DNA from: Bacteroidales bacterium
GTDB taxonomy: Bacteria > Bacteroidota > Bacteroidia > Bacteroidales > VadinHA17
Assembly: GCA_016715075.1 (NCBI GenBank)
Contig: JADKBK010000020.1
Location: forward strand, 1 to 64,000
DNA length: 64,000 nt
Reading direction: 5' to 3'
Below, piece by piece: positions 50,821 to 60,000 of the stretch. Under the pieces are notes generated by a model, which saw only the letters and a program-made list of their open reading frames with translations, made no database searches and had not been told where the DNA came from. A program made the position numbers and the translations under genes. The stretch's first letter is position 1, and the number at the start of each line of letters is the position of its first letter.

Positions 50821-53634
50821 ATGAAAAAGAAATCCTGGATTCCACCGGTCATTATTGCAGTTCTTTTAGCATTAATTACAACGGACTGCAAGAAGGATGA
50901 CCCTGTAAAACTACCTGAAGTTACAACAACGCCTGTATCAGAGATCACAGCCACAACAGCAAAGAGTGGTGGCAAAATATCTTCAGGGGGAGCGGAAAAC
51001 ATTGCCGCAAGGGGAGTATGCTGGAGCACGAATGCCAATCCTACCACTGCTGATTCAAAGACAGTTGACGCAGGGGTAACAGCTCAGTTCACAAGTAGTC
51101 TGATCGGCCTGATTGGAGGAGAAACCTATCATGTAAGGGCATATGCAACCAATACTGCAGGCACTGCATATGGAGCAGATATATCTTTTACAACTTTGGG
51201 GCAGATCGCCACATGCACTTCTCTGCCGGCAACAAATATTACAGCTGCCGGAGCAACTCTTAATGGCTCTGTAAATGCCAATTACCTTTCAACCACCGTA
51301 ACATTCGAGTATGGGACAACAACAGGTTATGGCAGTACTGCTACAGCGGCACAAAGCCCCGTATCAGGCAATACAAACAGTGATGTCAGCGCTGATATTA
51401 CAGGTTTAACAGCGTTAACAACATACCATTACAGGGTGAAAGCGGTTAATTCCATGGGAACAGTCTATGGTGAGGACCTTACTTTAATAACTCCCGGATC
51501 AGCACCAGCAGCTTTAACACATGCAGCTACCAACATTACAATTTCCGGAGCAACCCTTAACGGGAGTGTAAATGCCAATAACTCTTCAACGACTGTAACA
51601 TTTGAATATGGCGCCACTACCAGTTATGGTAATACTGCAAATGCTTCTCCCAATATTATTACCGGCACTGCAATAACCAACGTCAGTGCGAATATTAATG
51701 CTTTAACCGCAGGACAGACATACCATTTCAGGATCAAAGCAGTTAATTCAACCGGTACGTCTTATGGTGAAGACATGACCTTTTCAACATCAGGTCAGCT
51801 GCCATCAGCATTGACCCAGGCAGCCTCAAATATTACCTCCACAAGTGTAACATTGAATGGCCTTGTCGGGGCAAATGGAGCATCAACTGTTGTAACGTTC
51901 GAATACGGTTTAACAACAGCCTATGGCAGTGTTGCCACTGCAGCTCAAAGCCCGGTAACCGGGACCAGTCTTACGAATGTCAGCGCTAACATTTCAGGTC
52001 TTACGGCAGGAGTAACCTACCATTTCAGGGTAAAAGCTGTAAATTTCCAGGGCACTTCCTATGGTGACGATATGGCTTTCATAACTTCAGCGCAATCTGC
52101 TTCATGCCTTACCCAGGCTGCAACAGGCATTTCTGCAGCCGGCGCAACATTAAACGGAACAGTCAATGCCAATGGATTATCAACTGTTGTAAGCTTTGAA
52201 TACGGATTAACAGCCAGTTATGGCAGTTCGGTTGTTGCGGCCCAAAGTCCGGTAACAGGAAATACTATCACAAATGTCAATGCCGTTATCTCGGGATTAA
52301 CTGCAGGAACCACCTATCATTACAGGGTAAAAGCCGTTAATACCCTCGGAACAACAAACGGTAATGATGTGACATTTACAACTCTCAATTATCCGACAGT
52401 CAGCACAGCAACAATTACAAATTTAACTACCAATTCCGCGACCAGCGGGGGTAATATAACATCCAACGGAGGATCAGCTGTAACTGCCCGTGGTGTATGC
52501 TGGAGTATCAGTGCCAACCCGACTACTGCACTCGCTACAAAAACTGTGGATGGCAGTGGTTCAGGGGTATTCACAAGCAGTATAACGGGTTTGGCACCTG
52601 GCACTGCCTATCACGTAAGGGCCTATGCCACAAATAGTGTAGGCACGGCATATGGAAATGATATAACCTTAACTACCACCCCTGCCGGTTCAGTTCCTGT
52701 TGTAACAACTACCGCTATTACCTTAATTACACTTAATTCAGCAATTAGCGGAGGAAATGTAACAAGTGACGGCGGAGCTGCAATAACTGCCAGGGGAGTG
52801 GTTTGGAGTACAACAACTGCTCCGACAATCGCACTGGCCACCAAAACTGCTGAAACAGGTACCACAGGAAGTTTTGTCAGCTCAGTAACCGGTTTAACTG
52901 CTGCCACAACATATTTTTTAAGAGCATATGCCACTAACAGTATCGGGACAAGTTATGGGGCTGAAATGTCTTTTGTGACTCAAAGCAGCGGCAGTGTAAC
53001 AGACCGTGAGAATAATGTTTACAATACTATAACAATCGGTACTCAGAGATGGATGACAGAAAACCTTAAAGTAACAACTTTTAATGATGGCACATTAATC
53101 CCAAATGTTACTGATCAGAGTGCCTGGGGTATTTTGACAACACCTGCATACTGCTGGTACAATAATGATATCCTGTTAAAAGACACCTATGGAGCCCTAT
53201 ATTCATGGTTTGCAGTTGACAATGCCAGTAATGGAGGCAGAAATGTGTGTCCTGTCGGATGGCATGTTTCGTCAGATGCAGAATGGAATACATTGGCTCA
53301 ATACCTGACCGACAATGGATTTGGCTATGGGGGTAGCGGTAATGATATAGCCAAATCGCTGGCAGCCAATGCCGGTTGGAATATTTCCGCCATTGAAGGA
53401 GGTGCAGGCTTTAACCAGGCAAATAATAATAGTTCAGGGTTTTCTGCTGTTCCTGCCGGAGTTCGGGATGCAACACAGTTTCAGCTCGCCGGCTCTTTAA
53501 CAAGATGGTGGGTTCCCGCTGGCAGTGATCCTGATGTTTCCTGGATCAGACAGATACAAAGTGATGACAGCCTGATTCCAAGAAATACCCAGACTCATGA
53601 GTTTGGTTACGCTATCAGGTGTATAGAGGATTAA
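50821..53634 (+). CDS. FISUMP-domain surface lipoprotein with fibronectin-like repeats
   Basis: A 937-residue lipoprotein (signal peptide to TTDC, C23, followed by KKDDP). Residues 35-715 are seven or eight tandem fibronectin-III-like repeats of 85-95 residues, of two kinds: GLTAGTTYHYRVKAVN-type with GATLNGSVNAN, and GLAPGTAYHVRAYATNSVGT-type with TARGVCWS. The C-terminal 200 residues are a FISUMP domain (Fibrobacter succinogenes major paralogous domain): VYNTITIGTQRWMTENLKVT, YGALYSWFAVDNA, CPVGWHVSSDAEWNTLAQYL and a final YAIRCIED. Such proteins lie on the cell surface; binding of polysaccharide or other ligands is presumed. A terminator follows. Confidence 0.9.
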   Translation: MKKKSWIPPVIIAVLLALITTDCKKDDPVKLPEVTTTPVSEITATTAKSGGKISSGGAENIAARGVCWSTNANPTTADSKTVDAGVTAQFTSSLIGLIGGETYHVRAYATNTAGTAYGADISFTTLGQIATCTSLPATNITAAGATLNGSVNANYLSTTVTFEYGTTTGYGSTATAAQSPVSGNTNSDVSADITGLTALTTYHYRVKAVNSMGTVYGEDLTLITPGSAPAALTHAATNITISGATLNGSVNANNSSTTVTFEYGATTSYGNTANASPNIITGTAITNVSANINALTAGQTYHFRIKAVNSTGTSYGEDMTFSTSGQLPSALTQAASNITSTSVTLNGLVGANGASTVVTFEYGLTTAYGSVATAAQSPVTGTSLTNVSANISGLTAGVTYHFRVKAVNFQGTSYGDDMAFITSAQSASCLTQAATGISAAGATLNGTVNANGLSTVVSFEYGLTASYGSSVVAAQSPVTGNTITNVNAVISGLTAGTTYHYRVKAVNTLGTTNGNDVTFTTLNYPTVSTATITNLTTNSATSGGNITSNGGSAVTARGVCWSISANPTTALATKTVDGSGSGVFTSSITGLAPGTAYHVRAYATNSVGTAYGNDITLTTTPAGSVPVVTTTAITLITLNSAISGGNVTSDGGAAITARGVVWSTTTAPTIALATKTAETGTTGSFVSSVTGLTAATTYFLRAYATNSIGTSYGAEMSFVTQSSGSVTDRENNVYNTITIGTQRWMTENLKVTTFNDGTLIPNVTDQSAWGILTTPAYCWYNNDILLKDTYGALYSWFAVDNASNGGRNVCPVGWHVSSDAEWNTLAQYLTDNGFGYGGSGNDIAKSLAANAGWNISAIEGGAGFNQANNNSSGFSAVPAGVRDATQFQLAGSLTRWWVPAGSDPDVSWIRQIQSDDSLIPRNTQTHEFGYAIRCIED

Positions 53635-53673
53635 TTCAGCAGAGAGTTATTGAAGAATTCACACCTGAAAGGC

Positions 53674-53709
53674 AAAAGATCCGGAAAAAAATCCGGATTT
53701 TTTGTTTTT
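53674..53709 (+). terminator. Terminator after the FISUMP gene
   Basis: ATCCGG (53679-53684) and CCGGAT (53693-53698) form the core stem around an A-rich loop, with A-T pairs extending it and TTTTTTTG-TTTTT after it. Confidence 0.75.
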
Positions 53710-53902
53710 CTATCAGTACATAGTTAAAGATGTCCCCGACAAAATTTATTTTCACACATATTTAATGAGAAAATCATAATCTGGTTGTTCAAAATATCTA
53801 CACCTATAATACTGTGCTACAAATAGATATTTCGATTAACCGGTAATTGTTTTCGCTGCAGGGACTTTATAAGATTTTTAGACCGGATTTTCCTCTGATA
53901 CA

Positions 53903-54836
53903 ATGTCCTTAAAAGATCTGGGGATAAGGTTATTGCTGCTGCCAGGATGCTGGCTGCTTATCGCTGTCTGGAGCACTCTTAACGGACAACCTGTCTGTAT
54001 TATTACCGGAGGCAGTGATGCAATCTGCTTTGGCAGTTCAACAACATGGAACGCCCCGGAAGGAATGGCAAACTATTCATGGACAGGACCTTCAGGGTTT
54101 ACTGCTGCTACAAAAGAAGTTACCATCTCATTTGCAGGCGGATATACCCTAACCATTTCAGATCTGAATGGCACAAACAGCTGCTCGAGGAACCTTACAG
54201 TAAATCCTGAATTATCTCCCGGATCAATAAATACAACACTGAGGCAGTTTTGCGTTGGCGGCACCGCTGCCATAGGAGGCACAAATTCACCTTATGGCCC
54301 TGCAACGGGAGGCTCAGGTTCATATAGTTACACCTGGCAAATACAGGAAGGATGCTCCGGAGACTGGATTGATATCCCAGGAACCAATACAACCAGCTAT
54401 ACTCCGGTCGCCCCTCCCCTGACAAGCTGTTACCGCAGAAAGGTGACTGACATTATATGCAGTACGGAGGCTTATACAGACTTCAAAAGGTTTGAGATCT
54501 TTGAAGATCCTGTATCGCAAAATATAGTACCGTTACCGGCAACGCCTGCTGTCTGTGAAGGGACTTTAATTTCTGCAACTTTTTCAGGCGGGTCAGGAGG
54601 TTTTCCAGGCAGTTGTACAGATATCTATGAATACAGCATTAACAGCGGGATAATCTGGAATGGATATTCACCTGGTCAAACTATTCTCAACTGCTGGTCT
54701 GACAGGATCCAATGTTATCAGAATACGAACAAGAAGAATTTCGACTGGGGTGAACGGATGCAATTATGGGTCGTATGTCACAGTATCCTGGAATGTGATT
54801 CCGGTGCCAGTCACACCGGCAATTTTTCATCGTTAG
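53903..54836 (+). CDS. Secreted PKD/Ig-like protein, frameshifted near the end
   Basis: An exported protein (hydrophobic start GIRLLLLPGCWLLIAVW, cut near NGQ) with an Ig/PKD-like first domain (DAICFGSSTTWNAPEGMANY, then SWTGPSGFTAAT) and a cysteine-containing second region (CVGGTAAIGGTNSPYG ... SYSYTWQIQEGCSGDW). The uncorrected frame runs to 54862 with an odd tail. Removing one base near 54684-54687 gives the natural ending GLTGSNVIRIRTRRISTGVN ... VTVSWNVIPVPVTPAIFHR with stop at 54836. This tail resembles that of the next gene, so the correction is well supported. First gene of a three-gene cluster. Confidence 0.75.
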
Positions 54837-54900
54837 AAATAACTTATCCAGATAGCTATTAACGAAAAATCCAATGTATACACTTAAAAACAAAAATCAC

Positions 54901-55617
54901 ATGAACACATCCACTTATCTGAAAATGGAATCCTTATTGCTTAACCAGAGCAATGGACAAAAAAACTGCAATCCTTTTGCGGTAAGATTCCCACTTTTTA
55001 AAGGGATACTCCTTTTCCTGCTACTGGCTTTATCTTTCAACGCCTGGGCCCAAACGAGCCAAACACCGACACAAACTGTCACTGCGGGCAATGAGCCTTA
55101 CCTGGTGACCCCTACCCCTGGCTCAGGATATACCTGGACCATAATTCCCGGTAATTCCGGGACAGATTGGGAAATTAACGGAAACGGAAATTCAATATCA
55201 GTAGATTGGAATTTACCCGGAGTCTATACCCTGTCGGTTGTTGAAACAAATGCGTCCGGATGCAACGGAGTTCCAGTTTCAGTCATTGTAACAGTATTTC
55301 AGACTCCCGATGTCAATCATCCGCCTGATCAGACAATATGTAACGGCTCTCTGACTAACTCCGTTTACTTTACCGGCGCTGTCCCGGGAACAGTATTTAA
55401 CTGGACAAACGACACCCCTGGAATTGGATTAGCAGCCTCAGGCTCAGGAAATATTGAATCATTTAGTGCAGTTAACACCGGAACTGTTCCGGTAATAGCG
55501 ACCATTACTGTGACTCCGTCTTATACCAATGAAGGCATAACATATACAGGCATATCGCAGTCCTTCACAATAACAGTAAATCCTCAGCCGGTCACATCTC
55601 CCATTTTTCATAATTAG
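54901..55617 (+). CDS. Secreted PKD-like domain protein
   Basis: Start at ATG 54901 is preferred over 54874; either gives a long N-terminal signal with hydrophobic stretch GILLFLLLALSFNAWA before QTSQTP. The mature protein has a PKD-like domain (GSGYTWTIIPGNSGTDWEIN ... ISVDWNLPGVYTLSVVETNA) and a second Ig-like part (DQTICNGSLTNSVYFTGAVP). It ends QPVTSPIFHN, close to the corrected end of the preceding gene. The stop codon directly abuts the next ATG, so the two are translationally coupled. Probably an adhesin or surface-matrix component; exact role unknown. Confidence 0.8.
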   Translation: MNTSTYLKMESLLLNQSNGQKNCNPFAVRFPLFKGILLFLLLALSFNAWAQTSQTPTQTVTAGNEPYLVTPTPGSGYTWTIIPGNSGTDWEINGNGNSISVDWNLPGVYTLSVVETNASGCNGVPVSVIVTVFQTPDVNHPPDQTICNGSLTNSVYFTGAVPGTVFNWTNDTPGIGLAASGSGNIESFSAVNTGTVPVIATITVTPSYTNEGITYTGISQSFTITVNPQPVTSPIFHN

Positions 55618-56199
55618 ATGATCCGGAATAATCCATACAGATTGATTTCAGGCATAGTCCTGTTCATAACCCTGAGGGTGACAGGACAGATGACTATGCC
55701 TGATACTGTATTTGTCGGGCAAACGAGGCAGTACTATGTTGATCCGGGGCCGGGGTCAATTTACACCTGGTGGATTGATGGTGTAGTACAGCCGGGGTTT
55801 ACCTCTAATGAATTTGAACATACCTGGAATTCTGCAAAGACATATCTTCTTGAGGTTCTGGAAACATCTGCAGCAGGGTGTCCCGGAACAGTCAGATCAG
55901 GATTGGTGTATGTTAATCCGGAAAAAGGCATAAGCCTCATTATACCAGAAGCATTTTCTCCTAACGGAGACCTTATAAACGACTTCTGGAATATAGGTAA
56001 CATAAATCTCTATCCGGGTCTGGAAATATACATCTATAACAGATGGGGTCAGATGGTCTGGAAATCAGGGAGAGGTTATCCAATACCGTGGGATGGAAGA
56101 AGTGAGGGTTCTGAGCTGCCATCAGATTCATACCATTATTTAATTGACCTTCCTAACGGGAACAAGCCTGTCACAGGCAGCATTACAATTTTAAAATGA
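55618..56199 (+). CDS. CHU_C-type (T9SS type B) C-terminal domain protein
   Basis: A 193-residue exported protein: signal peptide (LISGIVLFITLRVTGQ), an Ig-like part (DTVFVGQTRQYYVDPGPGSI), then a complete gliding-motility-associated C-terminal domain: IPEAFSPNGDLINDFWNIGN, YPGLEIYIYNRWGQMVWKSG and GSELPSDSYHYLIDLPNG. This C-terminal domain directs export through the type IX secretion system and attaches proteins to the surface. Here it is nearly alone, which suggests that it acts as a carrier or anchor for its two neighbours, whose own ends lack it. ATG follows the previous stop without gap. Confidence 0.87.
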   Translation: MIRNNPYRLISGIVLFITLRVTGQMTMPDTVFVGQTRQYYVDPGPGSIYTWWIDGVVQPGFTSNEFEHTWNSAKTYLLEVLETSAAGCPGTVRSGLVYVNPEKGISLIIPEAFSPNGDLINDFWNIGNINLYPGLEIYIYNRWGQMVWKSGRGYPIPWDGRSEGSELPSDSYHYLIDLPNGNKPVTGSITILK

Positions 56200-56212
56200 T
56201 TACAAAAAGAAA

Positions 56213-56282
56213 ATAAAAAATGGATTTAATCCTTCTGGCAGAAGTATTTACAACTGACTGCCGGATCAAATCCATTTTCTCT
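56213..56282. terminator. Bidirectional terminator
   Basis: AATGGATTT-A-ATCC pairs with GGAT-C-AAATCCATT across a loop that itself holds CTTCTGGCAGAAG. A-runs and T-runs flank it, so it can serve the T9SS cluster (plus) and the convergent lipoprotein (minus). Confidence 0.7.
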
Positions 56283-56302
56283 GGGCCCCCCCAACTATCC
56301 TT

Positions 56303-56847
56303 TTACCTTATCGCCGGGGTAAGAATTACCGACATAAGCATAGTATCATCGATCTGGGGATTGGCTTTTGATCCCGCATTCTTTGCCAAAACCTTATCGC
56401 TTATGACCTGAATATTGTATTCACCTGCCTCCGGAACATAAAACGATCCCACATAGGAATCTGCTCTGAAATATGAATGGGGCACATCCCCTGAGTTCTG
56501 TACAATTTTATCTACTTCCGGCGTAACTTCCAGGTGATCATCAAGGATATTCACTTTTACTGAGCTTGAATAGCTTAGATCAGAAGTGTCCCTGGTAGCG
56601 CTTGTGAGCCATACTTTAAAACGACCGGGTTTTGAGATAACCACACTCCAGTCGGCGGTGTTATTTGTAGGGTTCAATGCATCATTGTAGCAAACAGCTT
56701 TTTCCAGTTTCAGAGATACTGTACCGTCTGCCTGCTGTACTATCCTGTTTTCTGTCTCCAGGGTACTTGGCGTGTTACTCTGCTGTCCGCAGGATCCTGC
56801 CAGAATGATTACCAGCCCATAAAATAGTGGAAAAAATCTTTCCTCAT
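56303..56847 (-). CDS. Small lipoprotein with beta-sandwich domain, start hidden by an indel
   Basis: The frame is open from a GTG at 56881, but its N-terminus is a poor signal. If one T is added to the T6 (A6 at 56831-56836 on plus), translation from ATG 56847, well placed behind AGGAGATAAGGAAA, gives MRKDFFPLFYGLVIILAGSC, a perfect lipoprotein signal. The mature part (about 160 residues) is a single beta-rich domain: DWSVVISKPGRFKVWLTSAT, VKVNILDDHLEVTP, FYVPEAGEYNIQVISDKVLA. This layout resembles the carbohydrate-binding sandwiches appended to fucosidases and sulfatases, but no family can be named with certainty. Confidence 0.65.
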
Positions 56848-57003
56848 TTTCCTTATCTCCTATGTTAATTTTAAATTTCACCGAAAGATAAACCTATTTA
56901 TTCATTCATAAAAAGTGGTTTTGATCAACGAATTAAAATCTTTGACAAACAGGTTCATAATTGATTTTTGTGAAAGAATAATCATGCACAGGGAAACAAT
57001 AAT

Positions 57004-57038
57004 AATAAAAAACTGCCCTCCGTAGTGAAGGGGCAGTT
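57004..57038 (-). terminator. Terminator of the giant adhesin gene
   Basis: On the minus strand AACTGCCC (57038-57031) pairs with GGGCAGTT (57018-57011) over a 12-base loop, followed by TTTTTTATTATT. It lies 44 bases after the stop codon. Confidence 0.85.
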
Positions 57039-57081
57039 CCTGTTATTAAGTTTCATCAGGTTTATAAAGCTGATGTGATTT

Positions 57082-60000
57082 CTACTTTTTCTTTATTGCT
57101 TTACCTGCAAACATTTCATGACCGTTTATAACGAGTTTGTAGATTATCATCCCATCACTTATATGATCCGGTTCATAATTAAAGAGGTAATGATCAGCTG
57201 TAAGATGACCTGTGAAGACGGTTGCAATCCTTACGCCAACGATATTGAAGATCTCAAGGCTTACCTCTGCATCATAGTTCAGATCGAACTCGAGAGTGAG
57301 ATGATCAGTAAATGGATTCGGGTATGCCGTCATTTCAAATCCTTTGGTGATTTCAAGCTCTGCTCCTTCAAAGGTCAGGTCATAATTGGCTCCCAGGCTC
57401 AAAGTTCCCTGAATGATCTGGTAGATTCCGATCTCTTCTCCCGGCTCGCGCGACAGGGCGCCAACAAATGCATCCCCATTAGCTACAAGCTCACCAGAAG
57501 TAATTTCGTAAGTCAGATCAGGATCAGCCTCACCATACACCTTGGATTTTGCATCAGCTGTTACTGTAATAGCTTTCGGTGTAATTGTAAAGACAGCTGG
57601 AGAGAATTCAAGGGTATAATTGCCACCAAGTGTCAGGGTTCCCTGCAGAATTGCATAGGTCCCAACATTTTCGCCAGGTTCACGGGTAAGTTCCCCTGTG
57701 AATGTATCGGAGCCAACAAGAGTACCTGATATAATTTCGTATGTCAGTTCAGGATCAGTTTCTCCATATACCTTTGTCTGCGGATCAGCTGCAACTGTTA
57801 TTGCCAGAGATGACCTTATGATACTCAGGTTGGAACCTACATATGTCAGATTATAGTTACTGCTCAGGGCAAGAGTTCCCTGCGTTATAGCGTAGACACC
57901 TACATTCTCACCTGCATCCCGTGTCAGAGAACCTATGAATGCATCACCATTGCCCGCAAGATTTCCGGAAGTGATCTGGTATGTCAGTTCGGGGTCAGAT
58001 TCTCCATAAATCTTGGTCTTAGGATCAGCAGTCACAGTGATAGGACGTTGCGCAATAGTAAACACAGCTCCTGTAAATGTCAGGATGTAATTACTGTTCA
58101 AAGCGAGATCATTCTGACTTATCGTATACACTCCTACATCTTCTCCAGGTTCCCGTACCAGGGTTCCCGTGAATGTATCATTGAATACAAGGCTTCCGGT
58201 AGTAATAGTGTAGGTCAGTACAGGATCAACATCACCATAGACTTTATTTAATGCGTTTGCTCTGACTGCTACTGGTCTCTGAGTGATTGTAAGTGTAGCT
58301 CCAATAAAGTTGAGAGTATAATTATTGCCCAACGTCAGTGAACCCAGAGTTATACCATACGTTCCTACATCTTCACCGCCGGAATGTGATAATGACCCGG
58401 TAAACGCATCTGTACCGACAAGAGTACCTGCTGTGATCCTGTAGGTAAGATTATCGGGATTTCCATAAATCCTTGTTGCATCATCGGCAGTAATAGTTAT
58501 TGACCTGGTAGTTATTGTAAGGTCAGCGCCGATGTAAGTAAGGTCATAATTGGATCCCAATGTAAGTGTACCCTGAGTAATAGCATAAGTACCAACATTT
58601 TCGCCCGGAACGCGTGTCAAAGCCCCGATGAAGGCATCACCATTACCTGCAATACTTCCGGAAGTTATCTGATAGGTAAGTACAGGATCGGCATTGCCAT
58701 ACACCTTAGTCCTGGCATCAGCTGTTATTGTTACAGGTCGCAAGGAAATCGTAAGGTTTGCCCCCACATATGTAAGTGCATAGTTTGCATTCAGAGCCAG
58801 TGTTCCCTGTCTGATCGGATATGTTCCGACATTTTCGCCTGCATCTCTTGTAAGAGCTCCAGTGAATGCATCTGTGAAGGCCAGTGATCCTGTTGTTATT
58901 GTGTATGTGAGAGCAGGATCAGTTGTACCGTATACTTTTGTACGGGCATTCGCAGTTACAGTAATTGCTCTTGTCGTAATTGTAAGGTTTGCACCTATAT
59001 AGGTCAGTGTATAGTTTGCATTCAGAGCCAGGGTTCCCTGTCTGATTGCATATGTACCAATATTCTGACCCGGGTCGCGTGTTAAAGCTCCGCTGAAGGC
59101 ATCACCGTTTCCGGCAAGGCTACCTGAAGTTATCTGGTAGGTCAGCACCGGATCAGCTGTTCCATAGATCTTTGTCTGCGGATCAGCAGTGATTGTTATC
59201 AGCCTTGAAGTGATTGTAAGGTTAGCGCCAATATATGTTATTGTATAGTTGGCATTAACAGTCACTGAGCCCTGATTAATTGCATATGTACCTACATTCT
59301 CACCTGCGACTCTTGTCAGGGTGCCGCTAAAGGCATCGGTAAAGGCAAGAGTTCCCGAAGTCAGCTGATAGGTAAGAGCAGGATCAGCAGTTCCGTAAAC
59401 CTTTGTTTTTGCATCGGCAGTAATTGTTATCGGCCTTGAAGTAATTATAAAGCTGTTGGAAACAAAGGTTATATTGTAGTTGCTGTTGGAAAGCGTACCC
59501 TGCTGGATTGCATGTGCACCCACGTTTTCACCTGCAGCACGTGTAAGCGCTCCTGTGAAAGCAACTGCGGATCCGTTAGGAAGAATAGTCCCGACAGCCG
59601 GAGCAGAAGTAAACGTGTAACCGGCAGGATCAGCCGTACCATAGACCTTGGTTTGTCCGGCATCAGCAGTGACAGTTATTGTCATTGCAGTGATTGTGAA
59701 GTTGTCCGGAACAAATGTTATGGTATAGTTACTGTTTGCAAGGGATCCCTGCTGGATGGCATAGCTTCCGATATTCTCGCCGGCAACCCTGGTAAGGGCT
59801 CCTGAGAAGGTGTCTGTTCCATATAAAGCCGGGACAACAGTGTATGTAAGCACCGGATCGAGTGATCCAAAGGGCTTAGACTGTCCGGCAGTTGCTGTAA
59901 CTGTTACCGCCTTGGCCGTTATGATAAACGGATCACTGTCATTGCTGGCTATGTAAGTGCCATCTCCGGCAAATGATGTCTGGACAGTATAACTGCCAGG

